A stretch of DNA of 64,000 nucleotides from an uncultured Pseudomonadota bacterium (GCA_902771695.1 CACXXP010000001.1:118541-182540), one strand, 5' to 3'. Counted from the first letter of the stretch, positions 25,864-34,456 are shown. A program made the numbers and translations. Notes: generated by a model not told the origin, from the sequence alone.

Positions 25864-27870
25864 ATGCGTGTATATGTAAATACCAAAGATAAACGTTGGA
25901 AAAAATATAAAATTGACTTTGATAAAATTGCGAATGCGGCGGTATCCGCCAAATACAACAATGCCGAGGTTTCAATTACATTGGTCGGTGATTCCGAAAT
26001 ACGCAAGATAAATAAAAAATATCGTAAAATAGATAAACCGACAAATGTGTTATCTTTTGAATTATCCGATGATGTTTTATTGGGGGATATTTTCATATCG
26101 CTGGATACGGTAAAAAAAGAAGCCGACGCCGAAGGTATATCTGTCGCCGAACATACGGCGCATATGGTTGTGCACGGCATTTTGCATTTGTTGGGGTATG
26201 ATCACATAGAAGATAAAGATGCAGAAAAAATGGAAAACAAAGAAACAAATATCCTAAAAAAATTGGGGTATAAAAATCCATATGCCAATAAAGTTGATGT
26301 ATGCATGGGACCGGAATGCTGCCCCGGGGGCAAGACAATTAGATGGGCAAAAAGATTTTTTGGTGGGGCATTTGGGCGGACATTATTATATATAATTTTT
26401 GGCGCAATTTGTTCGTTGGGTTTTGCACCGTTTTATATGTGGTGGTGGACAGTTGTTGGAATTTGTGGTGCGTATTTATTAAGTGTGAAATGTTTGCCTG
26501 GACATACATGGCTGGGAAAATTTTTCCGTATATTTCCGTTTGGTGCGGTGTATGCAATTTCTATGTTTTGGTGGGTGTTGCACAGCATTTATGTTGTTCC
26601 AGAATTGGCCCAGCAATTTGCGGTTTGGACAATTCCTGGGGTTATTGGTATTGGATTAATTGGCGGTCTAATTTTTGTGTGGCCATTTTTGGCAATTTCT
26701 TCTGTACGGGCAAATCCGGCGTGCAGACCGTTTTTATTCGCAACTGTTTGGACTGTTGTTTTATGGTTTCGTGAATGGTTGTTGACAGGTTTCCCATGGA
26801 ATCCGATTTCCAATATTGCAATTGAAAATGTATTTGTTGCGAACAGTATGTCACTTTATGGGGCGTTGGGATTGACATTTGTTATAACTGGGTTATGTGC
26901 AGCATTTTCTGAAATTCTGAAAAATCGTCGTATTGTGATGAATTGGTTTTCGTTGTTATTGTTTGTTGGTATTGGGGCAATTGGTATAATATGTGGTGTA
27001 AGAAATATCAACGCCAGTAATTGTGAAAATGATTTTCCTTTGATTCGTATTGTGCAACCGGGGCAAAGTGCCGCCCAGAAAGCAACACATTCACGAACGG
27101 CGGCAATACAAAATGCTAATTATAATATCGGACTGATGACATATATCGCATCCAGCGAAGGCGAGTATGATTTGGCGGTGTTCCCAGAAACCGCGTATCC
27201 GTTCGTTATGACAAATGGTGACATAATGTCTGTGGCGCGGTTATTGTCAAAACCAATTGTAATGGGAACAAATTATTATAAAGATGGCAATTTATATAAT
27301 TCATTGATTGTTGCAGGACCAGATGGCGCGGTTTCTAATGTATACAGCAAATCTCACCTGGTACCATTTGGTGAATACAGACCGTTTGGAAATCTGATTC
27401 CAACGCCGGGACAATTGACACCTGGGGATGGACCTGAAATGATAAATATAAAAATTGCAGGTAAAGATTTTGTCTTTGCACCGGCTGTTTGTTATGAAAT
27501 TATCTTTTCTGATTCTTTGATACCAAACGGCAAAACCCCAGATGCCATTATAAATATAACAAATGATAATTGGTTCGGTAAAACCCCAGGAACGTATCAG
27601 CATTTAGATATGGTCCGTCGTTATGCCATAGAATCAGGCGTCCCAGTTGTTCGTGCAAATTATTCGGGAATAAGCGCATTTATTGCACCAACCGGTAATA
27701 TCATTTCAGATTTATCGGTTGGAATTTCTGGGTATACAGATGGTTCGGTATGTGGCGCGCATAAAACACTTTATCGTGCATTGGGACGTGACATGTGGAT
27801 GATGATAATATTTATACTGTCATGCCTGTGTACAATTTGGATTTCAGAAGTTTCGCGTAAACGTGATTAG
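25864..27870 (+). CDS. YbeY endoribonuclease fused to apolipoprotein N-acyltransferase Lnt
   Basis: 668 residues in one uninterrupted frame. Residues 1-145 are YbeY: NKKYRKIDKPTNVLSFELS and the metal site H104-x3-H108-x5-H114 (VVHGILHLLGYDH). Residues about 165-668 are Lnt: six or so membrane helices, then a nitrilase domain with the triad Glu442 (FPETAYP), Lys496 (YSKSHLVPFGEY) and Cys543 (VCYEII), and a final helix. The junction holds Cys147, Cys152, Cys153 (C-x4-CC) and a basic segment. YbeY matures 16S rRNA in the cytosol; Lnt adds the third acyl chain to lipoproteins in the inner membrane. In many alphaproteobacteria ybeY, corC/hlyC and lnt are adjacent genes, so fusion after loss of the middle gene is a reasonable origin. 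Confidence 0.92.
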   Translation: MRVYVNTKDKRWKKYKIDFDKIANAAVSAKYNNAEVSITLVGDSEIRKINKKYRKIDKPTNVLSFELSDDVLLGDIFISLDTVKKEADAEGISVAEHTAHMVVHGILHLLGYDHIEDKDAEKMENKETNILKKLGYKNPYANKVDVCMGPECCPGGKTIRWAKRFFGGAFGRTLLYIIFGAICSLGFAPFYMWWWTVVGICGAYLLSVKCLPGHTWLGKFFRIFPFGAVYAISMFWWVLHSIYVVPELAQQFAVWTIPGVIGIGLIGGLIFVWPFLAISSVRANPACRPFLFATVWTVVLWFREWLLTGFPWNPISNIAIENVFVANSMSLYGALGLTFVITGLCAAFSEILKNRRIVMNWFSLLLFVGIGAIGIICGVRNINASNCENDFPLIRIVQPGQSAAQKATHSRTAAIQNANYNIGLMTYIASSEGEYDLAVFPETAYPFVMTNGDIMSVARLLSKPIVMGTNYYKDGNLYNSLIVAGPDGAVSNVYSKSHLVPFGEYRPFGNLIPTPGQLTPGDGPEMINIKIAGKDFVFAPAVCYEIIFSDSLIPNGKTPDAIINITNDNWFGKTPGTYQHLDMVRRYAIESGVPVVRANYSGISAFIAPTGNIISDLSVGISGYTDGSVCGAHKTLYRALGRDMWMMIIFILSCLCTIWISEVSRKRD

Positions 27871-27873
27871 ATT

Positions 27874-28077
27874 TTAATGGTGAAAATATTTCAGAATCCA
27901 CACGCGAATTGCAGACGATAAATTTACGTTTATTCCGCGTGCGGCGTCTATTTCGCAAATTATTTTCGCAACTGATGTATGACGCATATTTGCAATTTCT
28001 TGCAGTGCAGATATGAATTCGGGCTCAAGCGAAATGCTCGTTTGATGACCTGATAAAGATACGGAAATTTTTTTCAT
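27874..28077 (-). CDS. Ribbon-helix-helix protein (RHH_4-like)
   Basis: 67 residues from an ATG at 28077 (a 9-residue upstream extension is possible but overlaps the preceding gene). The sequence SLSGHQTSISLEPEFISALQ, followed by IANMRHTSVAKIICEID and NLSSAIRVWILKYF, matches the RHH_4 type of ribbon-helix-helix protein found in alphaproteobacteria. A dimer would insert the beta strand TSISL into DNA. It is the last gene of a four-gene cassette that includes a SUKH-like protein, so it could be the operon repressor, but RHH_4 proteins also occur as stand-alone genes. Confidence 0.75.
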   Translation of the reverse strand: MKKISVSLSGHQTSISLEPEFISALQEIANMRHTSVAKIICEIDAARGINVNLSSAIRVWILKYFHH

Positions 28078-28079
28078 AT

Positions 28080-28514
28080 TTATATTTTCCCACCCATTAA
28101 ACAATCCAACATTGCACGGTATGGATCATCATATTTACGCAAAATTCCCAATCGCAGATTATCTAGCATAACGCATGTTCCAAATGAATCAAATGCGAAC
28201 CAAAATAAATCATTACGACCAAATATTGTCTTGCCCCGCAGGTGCGAAATATTTGTCAGTTCAGAATTTATTTGAAAAATACTTGGGGTCGGATATTTTG
28301 ATGAACGTGTAAATTCGTTCGGACCAAATATGTATCCTGTTCCCAATTTCATGCCACCATATTTTTGGTACAGATTTATCATATAATTTGGCAACATGGC
28401 TGCGCGTATTTGTTGCAGATTTATATTAGTTAAATTTATTTGGCCAACCGTCGCCGCTGGGGCAAATATGACATTGCGTTCGGACAGTTTAGTTAAAAAT
28501 TCTTGTTCGTTCAT
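28080..28514 (-). CDS. SUKH/SMI1-KNR4-like protein (possible immunity protein)
   Basis: 144 residues. LPNYMINLYQKYGGMKLGTGYIFGP (about 48-72) has the shape of the SUKH core (LPxxyxxfyxxyNGgxl..i.gp). The later GRNDLFWFAFDSFGTCVML segment resembles the YrhA/SUKH beta strands that usually read G-x-D-x-x-x-x-D. SUKH proteins often neutralise nuclease toxins of polymorphic toxin systems (family knowledge). Gene order places it directly downstream of an HNH-like protein, which fits a toxin-immunity pair. The assignment is by eye; no signal peptide is seen. It ends 2 bases before the RHH gene. Confidence 0.5.
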   Translation of the reverse strand: MNEQEFLTKLSERNVIFAPAATVGQINLTNINLQQIRAAMLPNYMINLYQKYGGMKLGTGYIFGPNEFTRSSKYPTPSIFQINSELTNISHLRGKTIFGRNDLFWFAFDSFGTCVMLDNLRLGILRKYDDPYRAMLDCLMGGKI

Positions 28515-28530
28515 GTTGGTATTCCTTGGG

Positions 28531-29037
28531 TTATGGTTGGCGACGACTTGATGCGATATTTGCTGCCATTTGACTTAATCGGTCGGCAACCCCATTACCA
28601 CCATTTCCTGCAAGTGTAGAATGTATTGGCAAATATATTTTCTTTTCCGGGGCAGGTAACCATACTGTTTCATTTCCGGCCTGTTCAATAATGAATCTGT
28701 CAAGATTTTGTGACAGCGGAAATGTATTGCACATAAACAAATTATCTGTACTTAATTCGCCCCCCCATATCAATGGAATACGAAAACGGATAGATAAATT
28801 GTCTGGTAATTCGCGCCCGGTTAATAAACCCATAAATTCGTCGCGTCCCAGGTTCATCAGCGCAAGTTCTTGAACACAATCAGACAGTGATTTCATAAAT
28901 GTATGACACAGTGCCTTGTATTGTTGAAACCAGTCGGCCGAAACGGAAACGGTGTGCGGATGTATCGGAATAACCGGCATATCCGACATTTTCATTTCTT
29001 GAAGACGTTTTTCGGCGGTCGCCTGATTCCATTGCAT
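28531..29037 (-). CDS. HNH-like domain protein, possibly degenerate nuclease
   Basis: 168 residues. Residues about 81-116 read LSIRFRIPLIWGGELSTDNL then MCNTFPLSQNLDRFI, which follows the layout of toxin-type HNH domains (HxIPLxxGGxNxxxNLxxx..xxHxxLdrFi). The first histidine is replaced by Arg/Phe and the last by Ser/Gln, so if this is an HNH fold the catalytic site is changed. The start shares a base with the stop of the membrane-protein gene (29037), and a SUKH-like gene follows by 16 bases. It could equally be an unrelated conserved protein. No export signal. Confidence 0.45.
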   Translation of the reverse strand: MQWNQATAEKRLQEMKMSDMPVIPIHPHTVSVSADWFQQYKALCHTFMKSLSDCVQELALMNLGRDEFMGLLTGRELPDNLSIRFRIPLIWGGELSTDNLFMCNTFPLSQNLDRFIIEQAGNETVWLPAPEKKIYLPIHSTLAGNGGNGVADRLSQMAANIASSRRQP

Positions 29038-29948
29038 TATTCTTTACCTATGTAATTTGCCACGGTACTTACATATGTAGATATAGCATCAAACAATTCT
29101 TTATCAAAATTATCAGGTTTGGTGTTTTTGTTTCCATTCATAAATTGTTTAAATTGTCCAATATCATTAAATGGTGAAATCATTTCGTGGTTTGAACTGG
29201 TGGTTGGTGAAATAATGCAACCACGCAGAGTAATATCATTTGCGCTGTCGCCCAGGGTGTCTTCAAATACGGTGGACAGTGTCTGAAACGCATCTATCAT
29301 ATTTTCATAGGAATCATTGGATGTCACAATCCACAATACCTGGTTATATCCCAATGCCACCACAGGATTATTTAATTTACCGATACGTTTGCATGGTTTC
29401 ATTATAAATTCTGCGGATTCAAGTGTTGCTTTTATTTCATTAGCCAATGGATTTTCGCGTGGCCCGGGTGTACTTTGTGTTGGCATATTTACTCGCTGGG
29501 TCGGGGGCGTGAATTGTTGTTGCCGTAGCGATGGCATCGTTTGTGGTCTGGGTTGATGCATCGCACTTGATTGTACCGAAGACGGCGAACGTGGACGCAT
29601 CCCGCCACCAACATTTGCGTAATTATTATATGTTTGTGGCGCAGGCGCAGGTTGATCCGGTGCAGACACCGGTGCATTTGCCGATTCGGTTGGCATTGGA
29701 ATTTTACGAAAACGTGGACGTACAATTGTATACAATCCAATCAGTCCAATACATAACGCGATAATCAGTGAAACATAAAATTCTGGTTTAATGTTTGCAC
29801 GATCTGCTTGGAGTCCCGACAGGTATTCCCAATGTGCCGCGGAAAAAATATCAAACCCGTACCGCGTATTCATCCAGAACGTCGTCGCCAACGCAACCGT
29901 CATTAACCAAAGTAGTCCCAGTAAAAATTTATCAAAATTTCTTTTCAT
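29037..29948 (-). CDS. Two-helix membrane protein with Pro/Gln-rich linker
   Basis: 303 residues. Two hydrophobic helices (about 9-25 and 56-76) enclose a short periplasmic loop. Then comes a Pro/Gln/Ser-rich linker (about 85-165) and a soluble C-terminal domain (170-303) that would be cytoplasmic, with KATLESAEFIMKPCKRIGKL and NPVVALGYNQVLWIVTSNDS. The domain is not recognised. It heads a four-gene operon with overlapping or tight spacing. Its ATG comes 9 bases after TGTGATATAAT with no ribosome-binding site, so the transcript is probably leaderless or nearly so. The role is unknown; anchoring the other cassette products at the membrane is one possibility. Confidence 0.65.
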   Translation of the reverse strand: MKRNFDKFLLGLLWLMTVALATTFWMNTRYGFDIFSAAHWEYLSGLQADRANIKPEFYVSLIIALCIGLIGLYTIVRPRFRKIPMPTESANAPVSAPDQPAPAPQTYNNYANVGGGMRPRSPSSVQSSAMHQPRPQTMPSLRQQQFTPPTQRVNMPTQSTPGPRENPLANEIKATLESAEFIMKPCKRIGKLNNPVVALGYNQVLWIVTSNDSYENMIDAFQTLSTVFEDTLGDSANDITLRGCIISPTTSSNHEMISPFNDIGQFKQFMNGNKNTKPDNFDKELFDAISTYVSTVANYIGKE

Positions 29949-29957
29949 TTTGCTTAA

Positions 29958-29968
29958 ATTATATCACA
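29958..29968 (-). promoter_or_regulatory. Extended -10 promoter of the RHH/SUKH cassette
   Basis: Minus-strand TGTGATATAAT (29968-29958). The ATG follows after 9 bases. Confidence 0.55.
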
Positions 29969-29991
29969 TTTATGATAAAGTAGAAAGTGTT

Positions 29992-30672
29992 ATGATTAAA
30001 ACAGATGTTCTTTTTGATTCAATAGATGATATTTCTTGTGCATGGGTTCCAAATGGCACAGATGTGCCGGAACTTGCGCGGATATCTGATTTGGTCATCG
30101 CAAAAAACATGCAATATTTGTCTTTGCCGGTTGGGGCGGTTGATACAGTTTGGCCTTGGGTGGAACAAAATTCGGTGAAAATTTTAACCCGTGTGAATTT
30201 TGCAAATGATGCAACAGGTGATGTTGCGATGTCGCAACTTGCCACCAATATAATGGATGCGTTTAGACACGGGGCATCCGGGGTTCAGGTTTTTGTTCAT
30301 TATGATGATATTACGGAATTTGTGGATATGATGTTGCCAATGCGGGATGATTTGTTCTTTGAACGGTATTTGTCGGTGGCAATGAATATCAAAGAAGTTC
30401 CAAACAACAAATGGCCAGAGGTGTTCGCGTTGCTGGATAAAATTCGTCCAAATTCAATTTTAATAATTGCGGATGGCGATTCGTTTAATCCAAAATCAGA
30501 TTTCTTGGGACGGATGTATGCGATGCTGGAACAATGGAATCAGAAATTTGCTTTGCATGTTATATTCGGCAAGAATATGATGCGGGTCAGCCAAACATTG
30601 CGTTTGGTACAAAAAATGCAACCGGGAATTTTGCCTGAATTTCGCGTGTTTATTATTGCAGACCCAGAATAA
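29992..30672 (+). CDS. Hypothetical protein, TIM-barrel-like
   Basis: 226 residues from the ATG at 29992; an in-frame extension to 29791 is rejected because it runs back through the divergent promoter and antisense to the membrane-protein gene. Alternating strands and helices (KILTRVNFAND, GASGVQVFVHYDDITEFVDMM, NSILIIADGDSF, FALHVIFGKNMMRVSQTLRL) suggest a beta/alpha barrel. It is somewhat like small aldolase or epimerase folds, but no catalytic signature is recognised. Its 3' end overlaps the 3' end of trmB on the other strand by 20 bases. Function unknown. Confidence 0.65.
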   Translation: MIKTDVLFDSIDDISCAWVPNGTDVPELARISDLVIAKNMQYLSLPVGAVDTVWPWVEQNSVKILTRVNFANDATGDVAMSQLATNIMDAFRHGASGVQVFVHYDDITEFVDMMLPMRDDLFFERYLSVAMNIKEVPNNKWPEVFALLDKIRPNSILIIADGDSFNPKSDFLGRMYAMLEQWNQKFALHVIFGKNMMRVSQTLRLVQKMQPGILPEFRVFIIADPE

Positions 30673-31282
30673 TATATTTGGGTTCTGATGTATGGGCCAT
30701 ATTTTTTTGCTGGTATCGTGTTTGGATTGTTTCGTGTTGCGAATCGCAGGTTTTAAGATTTGTATTTTTTACTTGGTCTAAAATCCAATCATAATATTCC
30801 CAATGGTCTGTGCCGATAATGATTTTGCCGTTACTAGACAGGTTTTGCCCCAATAAATTCAGAAAATCAGCATTCAACAACCGGCGTTTTTCATGCCGGG
30901 CCTTGGGCCATGGATCAGGGTGCAGTATCCAAATTTGTGAAAAATTAAACCGCGTTTTATCAAACAATAATCTGACATCATCTGGCCAAATTCTTAGTTT
31001 TTTGTATTCTGGTAAAATATTGTCTTGTTCGTCACAAATGGCGGAAAGCAGGGCGGCAACGCCGTTTACAAAAGGTTCGGCACCGATAATAATCTGGTCT
31101 GGAAAATCATGTGCCAATTCACGCATATGTTCACCCGCGCCAAATCCAATTTCTAAAATGTCATTTTTTTCGGTGTATACGGGCGATATTGCCGGCAATA
31201 CTTTTTCAATCAGCCGTTCTTTGCGGGCAGACAATTTTTTGCCATGACGGCGACCAAATGTTCTTATTTCTTGTTTTTCCAT
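30653..31282 (-). CDS. trmB: tRNA (guanine-N7-)-methyltransferase TrmB
   Basis: 209 residues from the ATG at 31282; the longer frame to 31336 runs into the gltX promoter region. RTFGRRHGKKLS at the N-terminus, the SAM-binding LEIGFGAGEHMRELA and the catalytic LHPDPWPKARHEKRRLL are all diagnostic of TrmB, which makes m7G46 in the tRNA variable loop. GTDHWEYYDWILDQV is the usual C-terminal segment. Divergently transcribed from gltX, with 45 bases between the starts. Confidence 0.95.
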   Translation of the reverse strand: MEKQEIRTFGRRHGKKLSARKERLIEKVLPAISPVYTEKNDILEIGFGAGEHMRELAHDFPDQIIIGAEPFVNGVAALLSAICDEQDNILPEYKKLRIWPDDVRLLFDKTRFNFSQIWILHPDPWPKARHEKRRLLNADFLNLLGQNLSSNGKIIIGTDHWEYYDWILDQVKNTNLKTCDSQHETIQTRYQQKNMAHTSEPKYIILGLQ

Positions 31283-31327
31283 ATATTTAGTATAAAATGC
31301 AAATATTAAAAACACAAGGATTTGATT

Positions 31328-32902
31328 ATGAGACAAGGTTTATCAGAAGATTTAATTGCACGTGTATTGGGTGCGGCACCGAAATATACTGTCGCAGAAT
31401 TAGAAGAGAAATTTCCGCCACGTAATTTACCAGACGGGGCAATGGTGACACGTTTTGCCCCCAGTCCAACTGGATTCATGCATTTGGGTAATTTATACAG
31501 TGGGTTGATTGATTATAAATTGGCACAGCAATCAAATGGTGTTTTTATGTTGCGCATAGAAGATACGGATACCAAACGCGAAATCAAAGAAGCGGTTGGT
31601 ATAGTGATAGATTCTTTGGCAAAGTTTGGTATCACATATAATAACGATGAAACGTACGGACCATATTATCAATCAAAGCGGCGCGATATTTATCATTCTG
31701 TGGCGGCGGAATTGTTGCGTGATGGTCGTGCATATCCATGTTTTTTAACACAAGAAGAAATGGACGAAATTCGTGAGAATCAAAAGGCGGCTGGATTTGC
31801 CACCGGTATTTATGGCGAATTTGCGCGTGACCGTGATATAAGTGCCGAAGAAATTATAAAACACCTTGATAATGGTGAAATTCCGACGATTCGTTTGTAT
31901 TCAACTGGCGACCCAAATAAAAGAATTTTCTTTAAAGACACGGTTCGTGGTTCTATTTCTGTGCCAGAAAATAATGAAGATATTGTTTTGATTAAATCAA
32001 CAGACCGGTTGCCGACATATCATTTCGCACATTTGTGTGATGACCATTTTATGCGTGTGACACATGTTGTTCGTGGTGAAGAATATTTTGGAACGGTTGC
32101 ATTGCATATTCAGATGTTTCGTATGATGGGGTGGCAATTACCAAATTATATTCATACGGCTACTCTTGATAAAATAGATGAAGAAACAGGCAAACAACGC
32201 AAAATGTCCAAGCGCAAAGATCCAGAAAATAATGTCGCATTCTTTATGCAAGAGGGTTGGCCAACCGATGCGTTAATTGAATATTTGGGAAATATTTTGG
32301 CGCCTGGATACGAAGAAGCAAAATTGAAAGGTGCGGTAAAAAATTTCTGGGAATATGAAATGAAGCCCAAAAAAATTCCGATGTCAGGCGGTTTGTTTGA
32401 TATGAAAAAATTGGAATGGTGGGCACGCGAATATATTGGCGCAATGTCGGTACCTGATTTGGTAAAATCTGTGACCAATTGGGCAAATGAATATGGTGAC
32501 GAAAAACAAAAAATGCAGGTTGCAAATATTGATTATTTGACGGCTGTGCTTTCTATTGAACGCGATAATCCAAAACGTATACGTAAAGATTTTATAACTT
32601 GGAAACAGACATTGGAAATAGAAGAATTTTTCTGGGATGAATTGTTTGTTCCAAATGCGGAATATAAATTTAATAAAGATGTTTTAAAGGCATTTTTGGA
32701 AACATTTGATATCGCTGATGATAAAGATACCTGGTGGAATAAATTGGTCGCGATTGCGTCAAAACTTGGTATCAAAAATGGTGATGTCGCAATGGATTTA
32801 CGTGTCGCATTATCTGGGCGGACAAACACCCCAGACCTGTATTCTATTATGCAGGTAATGGGCAGTGACCGTGTGATTAGAAGGGTGAAAAATGCAATTT
32901 AA
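31328..32902 (+). CDS. gltX: Glutamyl-tRNA synthetase
   Basis: 524 residues from the ATG at 31328 (AAGGA 8 bases upstream; a TTG lies 6 bases earlier in frame). Class Ic signature PSPTGFMHLGNLYSG, with HLGN as the HIGH motif, LRIEDTD, and KMSKR for KMSKS. The N-terminal 35 residues before the catalytic core are an extension compared with most GluRS. It charges tRNA-Glu and, where no GlnRS exists, also tRNA-Gln, which would be corrected by the GatCAB amidotransferase encoded at 55231-59550. The end overlaps the next gene by 11 bases. Confidence 0.93.
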   Translation: MRQGLSEDLIARVLGAAPKYTVAELEEKFPPRNLPDGAMVTRFAPSPTGFMHLGNLYSGLIDYKLAQQSNGVFMLRIEDTDTKREIKEAVGIVIDSLAKFGITYNNDETYGPYYQSKRRDIYHSVAAELLRDGRAYPCFLTQEEMDEIRENQKAAGFATGIYGEFARDRDISAEEIIKHLDNGEIPTIRLYSTGDPNKRIFFKDTVRGSISVPENNEDIVLIKSTDRLPTYHFAHLCDDHFMRVTHVVRGEEYFGTVALHIQMFRMMGWQLPNYIHTATLDKIDEETGKQRKMSKRKDPENNVAFFMQEGWPTDALIEYLGNILAPGYEEAKLKGAVKNFWEYEMKPKKIPMSGGLFDMKKLEWWAREYIGAMSVPDLVKSVTNWANEYGDEKQKMQVANIDYLTAVLSIERDNPKRIRKDFITWKQTLEIEEFFWDELFVPNAEYKFNKDVLKAFLETFDIADDKDTWWNKLVAIASKLGIKNGDVAMDLRVALSGRTNTPDLYSIMQVMGSDRVIRRVKNAI

Positions 32903-33611
32903 ACCAAATTTTGATTTATTGCGTGATTGGGCATCGGCAGAAAAATCTCAAAATTTTGCAAGCAATTCCGCCTATGTCGCAATCTTTCGTAAAGATGATA
33001 AAACATTGGTTTATATGTGTGATAGGCATGGCGAAAATATATCCTTTAATATGGTTGATATGTGTTTCGCCGATGATTTTGGTGTTAAACCTGATGTATT
33101 GTTGACCGAGATAGAAAATACCGGATTTGAACGTAAATTTAATTGGCATGGATATCAAAGTAATACATTGGTCTATGCGGCGGAAATCGCCGCACAGCGA
33201 AATATTCCGGTTGTGTTTTCTGACCTGTCTGATTCACAATATGTTGATGTCATAAATTGTGGTTTCCCAGATAACAAAATTACAACTATTGATTTAGATC
33301 GGGTGTTGTCCAGTGAACCAAATATGAACGGCAATCTGTCGCAACAAATGTCATCGTATCTTAATGTTATGGGGCGCGATAGATTTATGTTGCAGAATAT
33401 CGCAGCGGCATTGAATCGGTATGATACGGTGTTCGCTATATTTGGTGTGGGGCATTATGAAAATCAGCGTCTTGTGTTAGAAGATATGTTGGGTAAACCA
33501 GAATATATAACACGAATAAAAAATATGCGTGGTGATTTTACAAATGTAAAAATAGAACCAATTAAACTGTGTGATTTTGAAGAGGAGGGGGTAAATGACA
33601 AAAACGCGTAA
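32892..33611 (+). CDS. TraB/GumN-like (Tiki superfamily) protein
   Basis: 239 residues. An N-terminal YMCDRHGE segment, a KPDVLLTEIE strand and a C-terminal VMGRDRFMLQNIAAALNRYD then VFAIFGVGHYENQRLVLEDML resemble the TraB/PrgY/GumN fold, where a GxxH, an E and a late GxGH mark a putative metalloprotease site. The match is by eye and the spacing is loose. No signal peptide. It starts inside the gltX end and its stop overlaps the hemolysin III gene, so the three may be co-transcribed. Function unknown. Confidence 0.5.
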   Translation: MQFKPNFDLLRDWASAEKSQNFASNSAYVAIFRKDDKTLVYMCDRHGENISFNMVDMCFADDFGVKPDVLLTEIENTGFERKFNWHGYQSNTLVYAAEIAAQRNIPVVFSDLSDSQYVDVINCGFPDNKITTIDLDRVLSSEPNMNGNLSQQMSSYLNVMGRDRFMLQNIAAALNRYDTVFAIFGVGHYENQRLVLEDMLGKPEYITRIKNMRGDFTNVKIEPIKLCDFEEEGVNDKNA

Positions 33612-34341
33612 ACTAATCAGAACAAGATTAAAGCATGTGCGTCGTGATAAACATGCGTCTGCGTTGTTGCGGGTGTTGCGTGCAACAGGTTTGTTTCGGT
33701 GGGAACGTAAAAATACACATGGTGAAGAAGTATTAAATATTTTGACGCATGGCATAGGTATTGGATTGGCGTTGGCGGGACTTTCGTTATTGGTTGTATT
33801 TGCCGCACTGTATGGAAATGCATGGACGGTTGTGTCTTGTGCAATTTTTGGTGTGACAATGTTTACATTATATTTTGGGTCCACAATGTGTCATGCAACG
33901 ATTGGTAAAAAAAGTGAATGTTTTTTTGAGGTATGGGACAGTGTCGCCATATATGCGTTGATAGCCGGGACATACACGCCTTTTTTATTGGTAAATCTAC
34001 GTGGGGCATTGGGGTGGACAGTGTTCGGTATTTTATGGGCAATTGTTATTTGGGGGGCAATTGTCAAAATTCGTAACCCACACCAGCAACCCAAATGGGT
34101 CGTTGCATTGTATTTAATTATGGGGTGGACGCTATTATTTATATTACCGGCAATGATACACCATATTCCGCCACGGGGACTGTGGTTTATTTTGGCGGGT
34201 GGTTTGTCATATACGATTGGGGTTATATTTTACCTGTGGCGGAAATTGAAATTTTCGCACGCGATATGGCATTTGTTCGTTATTGGTGGAACAGTATGTT
34301 TCTTTTTTGCGGTTCTATACGGTGCAATTCTTGATGTTTAG
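33595..34341 (+). CDS. Hemolysin III / PAQR-family membrane protein
   Basis: 248 residues. About 40 charged residues precede EEVLNILTHGIGIGLALAG, the standard start of the YqfA/hemolysin III family. Seven membrane helices follow. The conserved metal-site elements are visible: STMCHATIGKK (Ser and His), WDSVAIYALIAGTYTPF (Asp) and SHAIWHLFVIGG (two His). Members are integral inner-membrane proteins related to eukaryotic PAQR receptors; the bacterial role is unclear, with haemolytic activity reported for some. Strong GAGGAGGGGG ribosome-binding site. The gene overlaps the TraB-like gene by 17 bases. Confidence 0.88.
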   Translation: MTKTRKLIRTRLKHVRRDKHASALLRVLRATGLFRWERKNTHGEEVLNILTHGIGIGLALAGLSLLVVFAALYGNAWTVVSCAIFGVTMFTLYFGSTMCHATIGKKSECFFEVWDSVAIYALIAGTYTPFLLVNLRGALGWTVFGILWAIVIWGAIVKIRNPHQQPKWVVALYLIMGWTLLFILPAMIHHIPPRGLWFILAGGLSYTIGVIFYLWRKLKFSHAIWHLFVIGGTVCFFFAVLYGAILDV

Positions 34342-34348
34342 CAAACAG

Positions 34349-34377
34349 TTGACATTTGCATTTCATAGTAATATAAT
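34349..34377 (+). promoter_or_regulatory. Consensus promoter upstream of the thrS leader peptide
   Basis: TTGACA (34349-34354), exactly 17 bases, TATAAT (34372-34377): a perfect sigma-70 consensus, the best in the window. The leader peptide ATG starts 9 bases after the -10, so the 5' untranslated region would be only a few bases. Confidence 0.8.
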
Positions 34378-34386
34378 GCATTTGTT

Positions 34387-34449
34387 ATGAAGCATTTTAT
34401 GTTTATTTTCACAACTGCTACAACTACAACCCCGTTTGGGGTGCGGTAA
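34387..34449 (+). CDS. Threonine-rich leader peptide of thrS
   Basis: A 20-residue reading frame with six threonines in a block of seven residues (TTATTTT, residues 9-15), followed by Pro and a short tail to TAA. It lies directly after a consensus promoter and 81 bases before thrS. This is the layout of attenuator leader peptides, in which ribosome stalling at codons for a scarce amino acid changes folding of the mRNA. A small hairpin (34429-34442, ACCCC pairing GGGGT) overlaps the end of the peptide and a T-run is at 34462-34467, but I do not see a textbook terminator. The mechanism is therefore open. The threonine block before threonyl-tRNA synthetase is unlikely to be chance. Confidence 0.75.
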   Translation: MKHFMFIFTTATTTTPFGVR

Positions 34450-34456
34450 TTTCTAT

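Noticed and set aside
29791..29991. N-terminal extension of the gene at 29992
   Set aside because: It crosses the divergent promoter and is antisense to the start of the membrane-protein gene. The ATG at 29992 gives a sensible protein.
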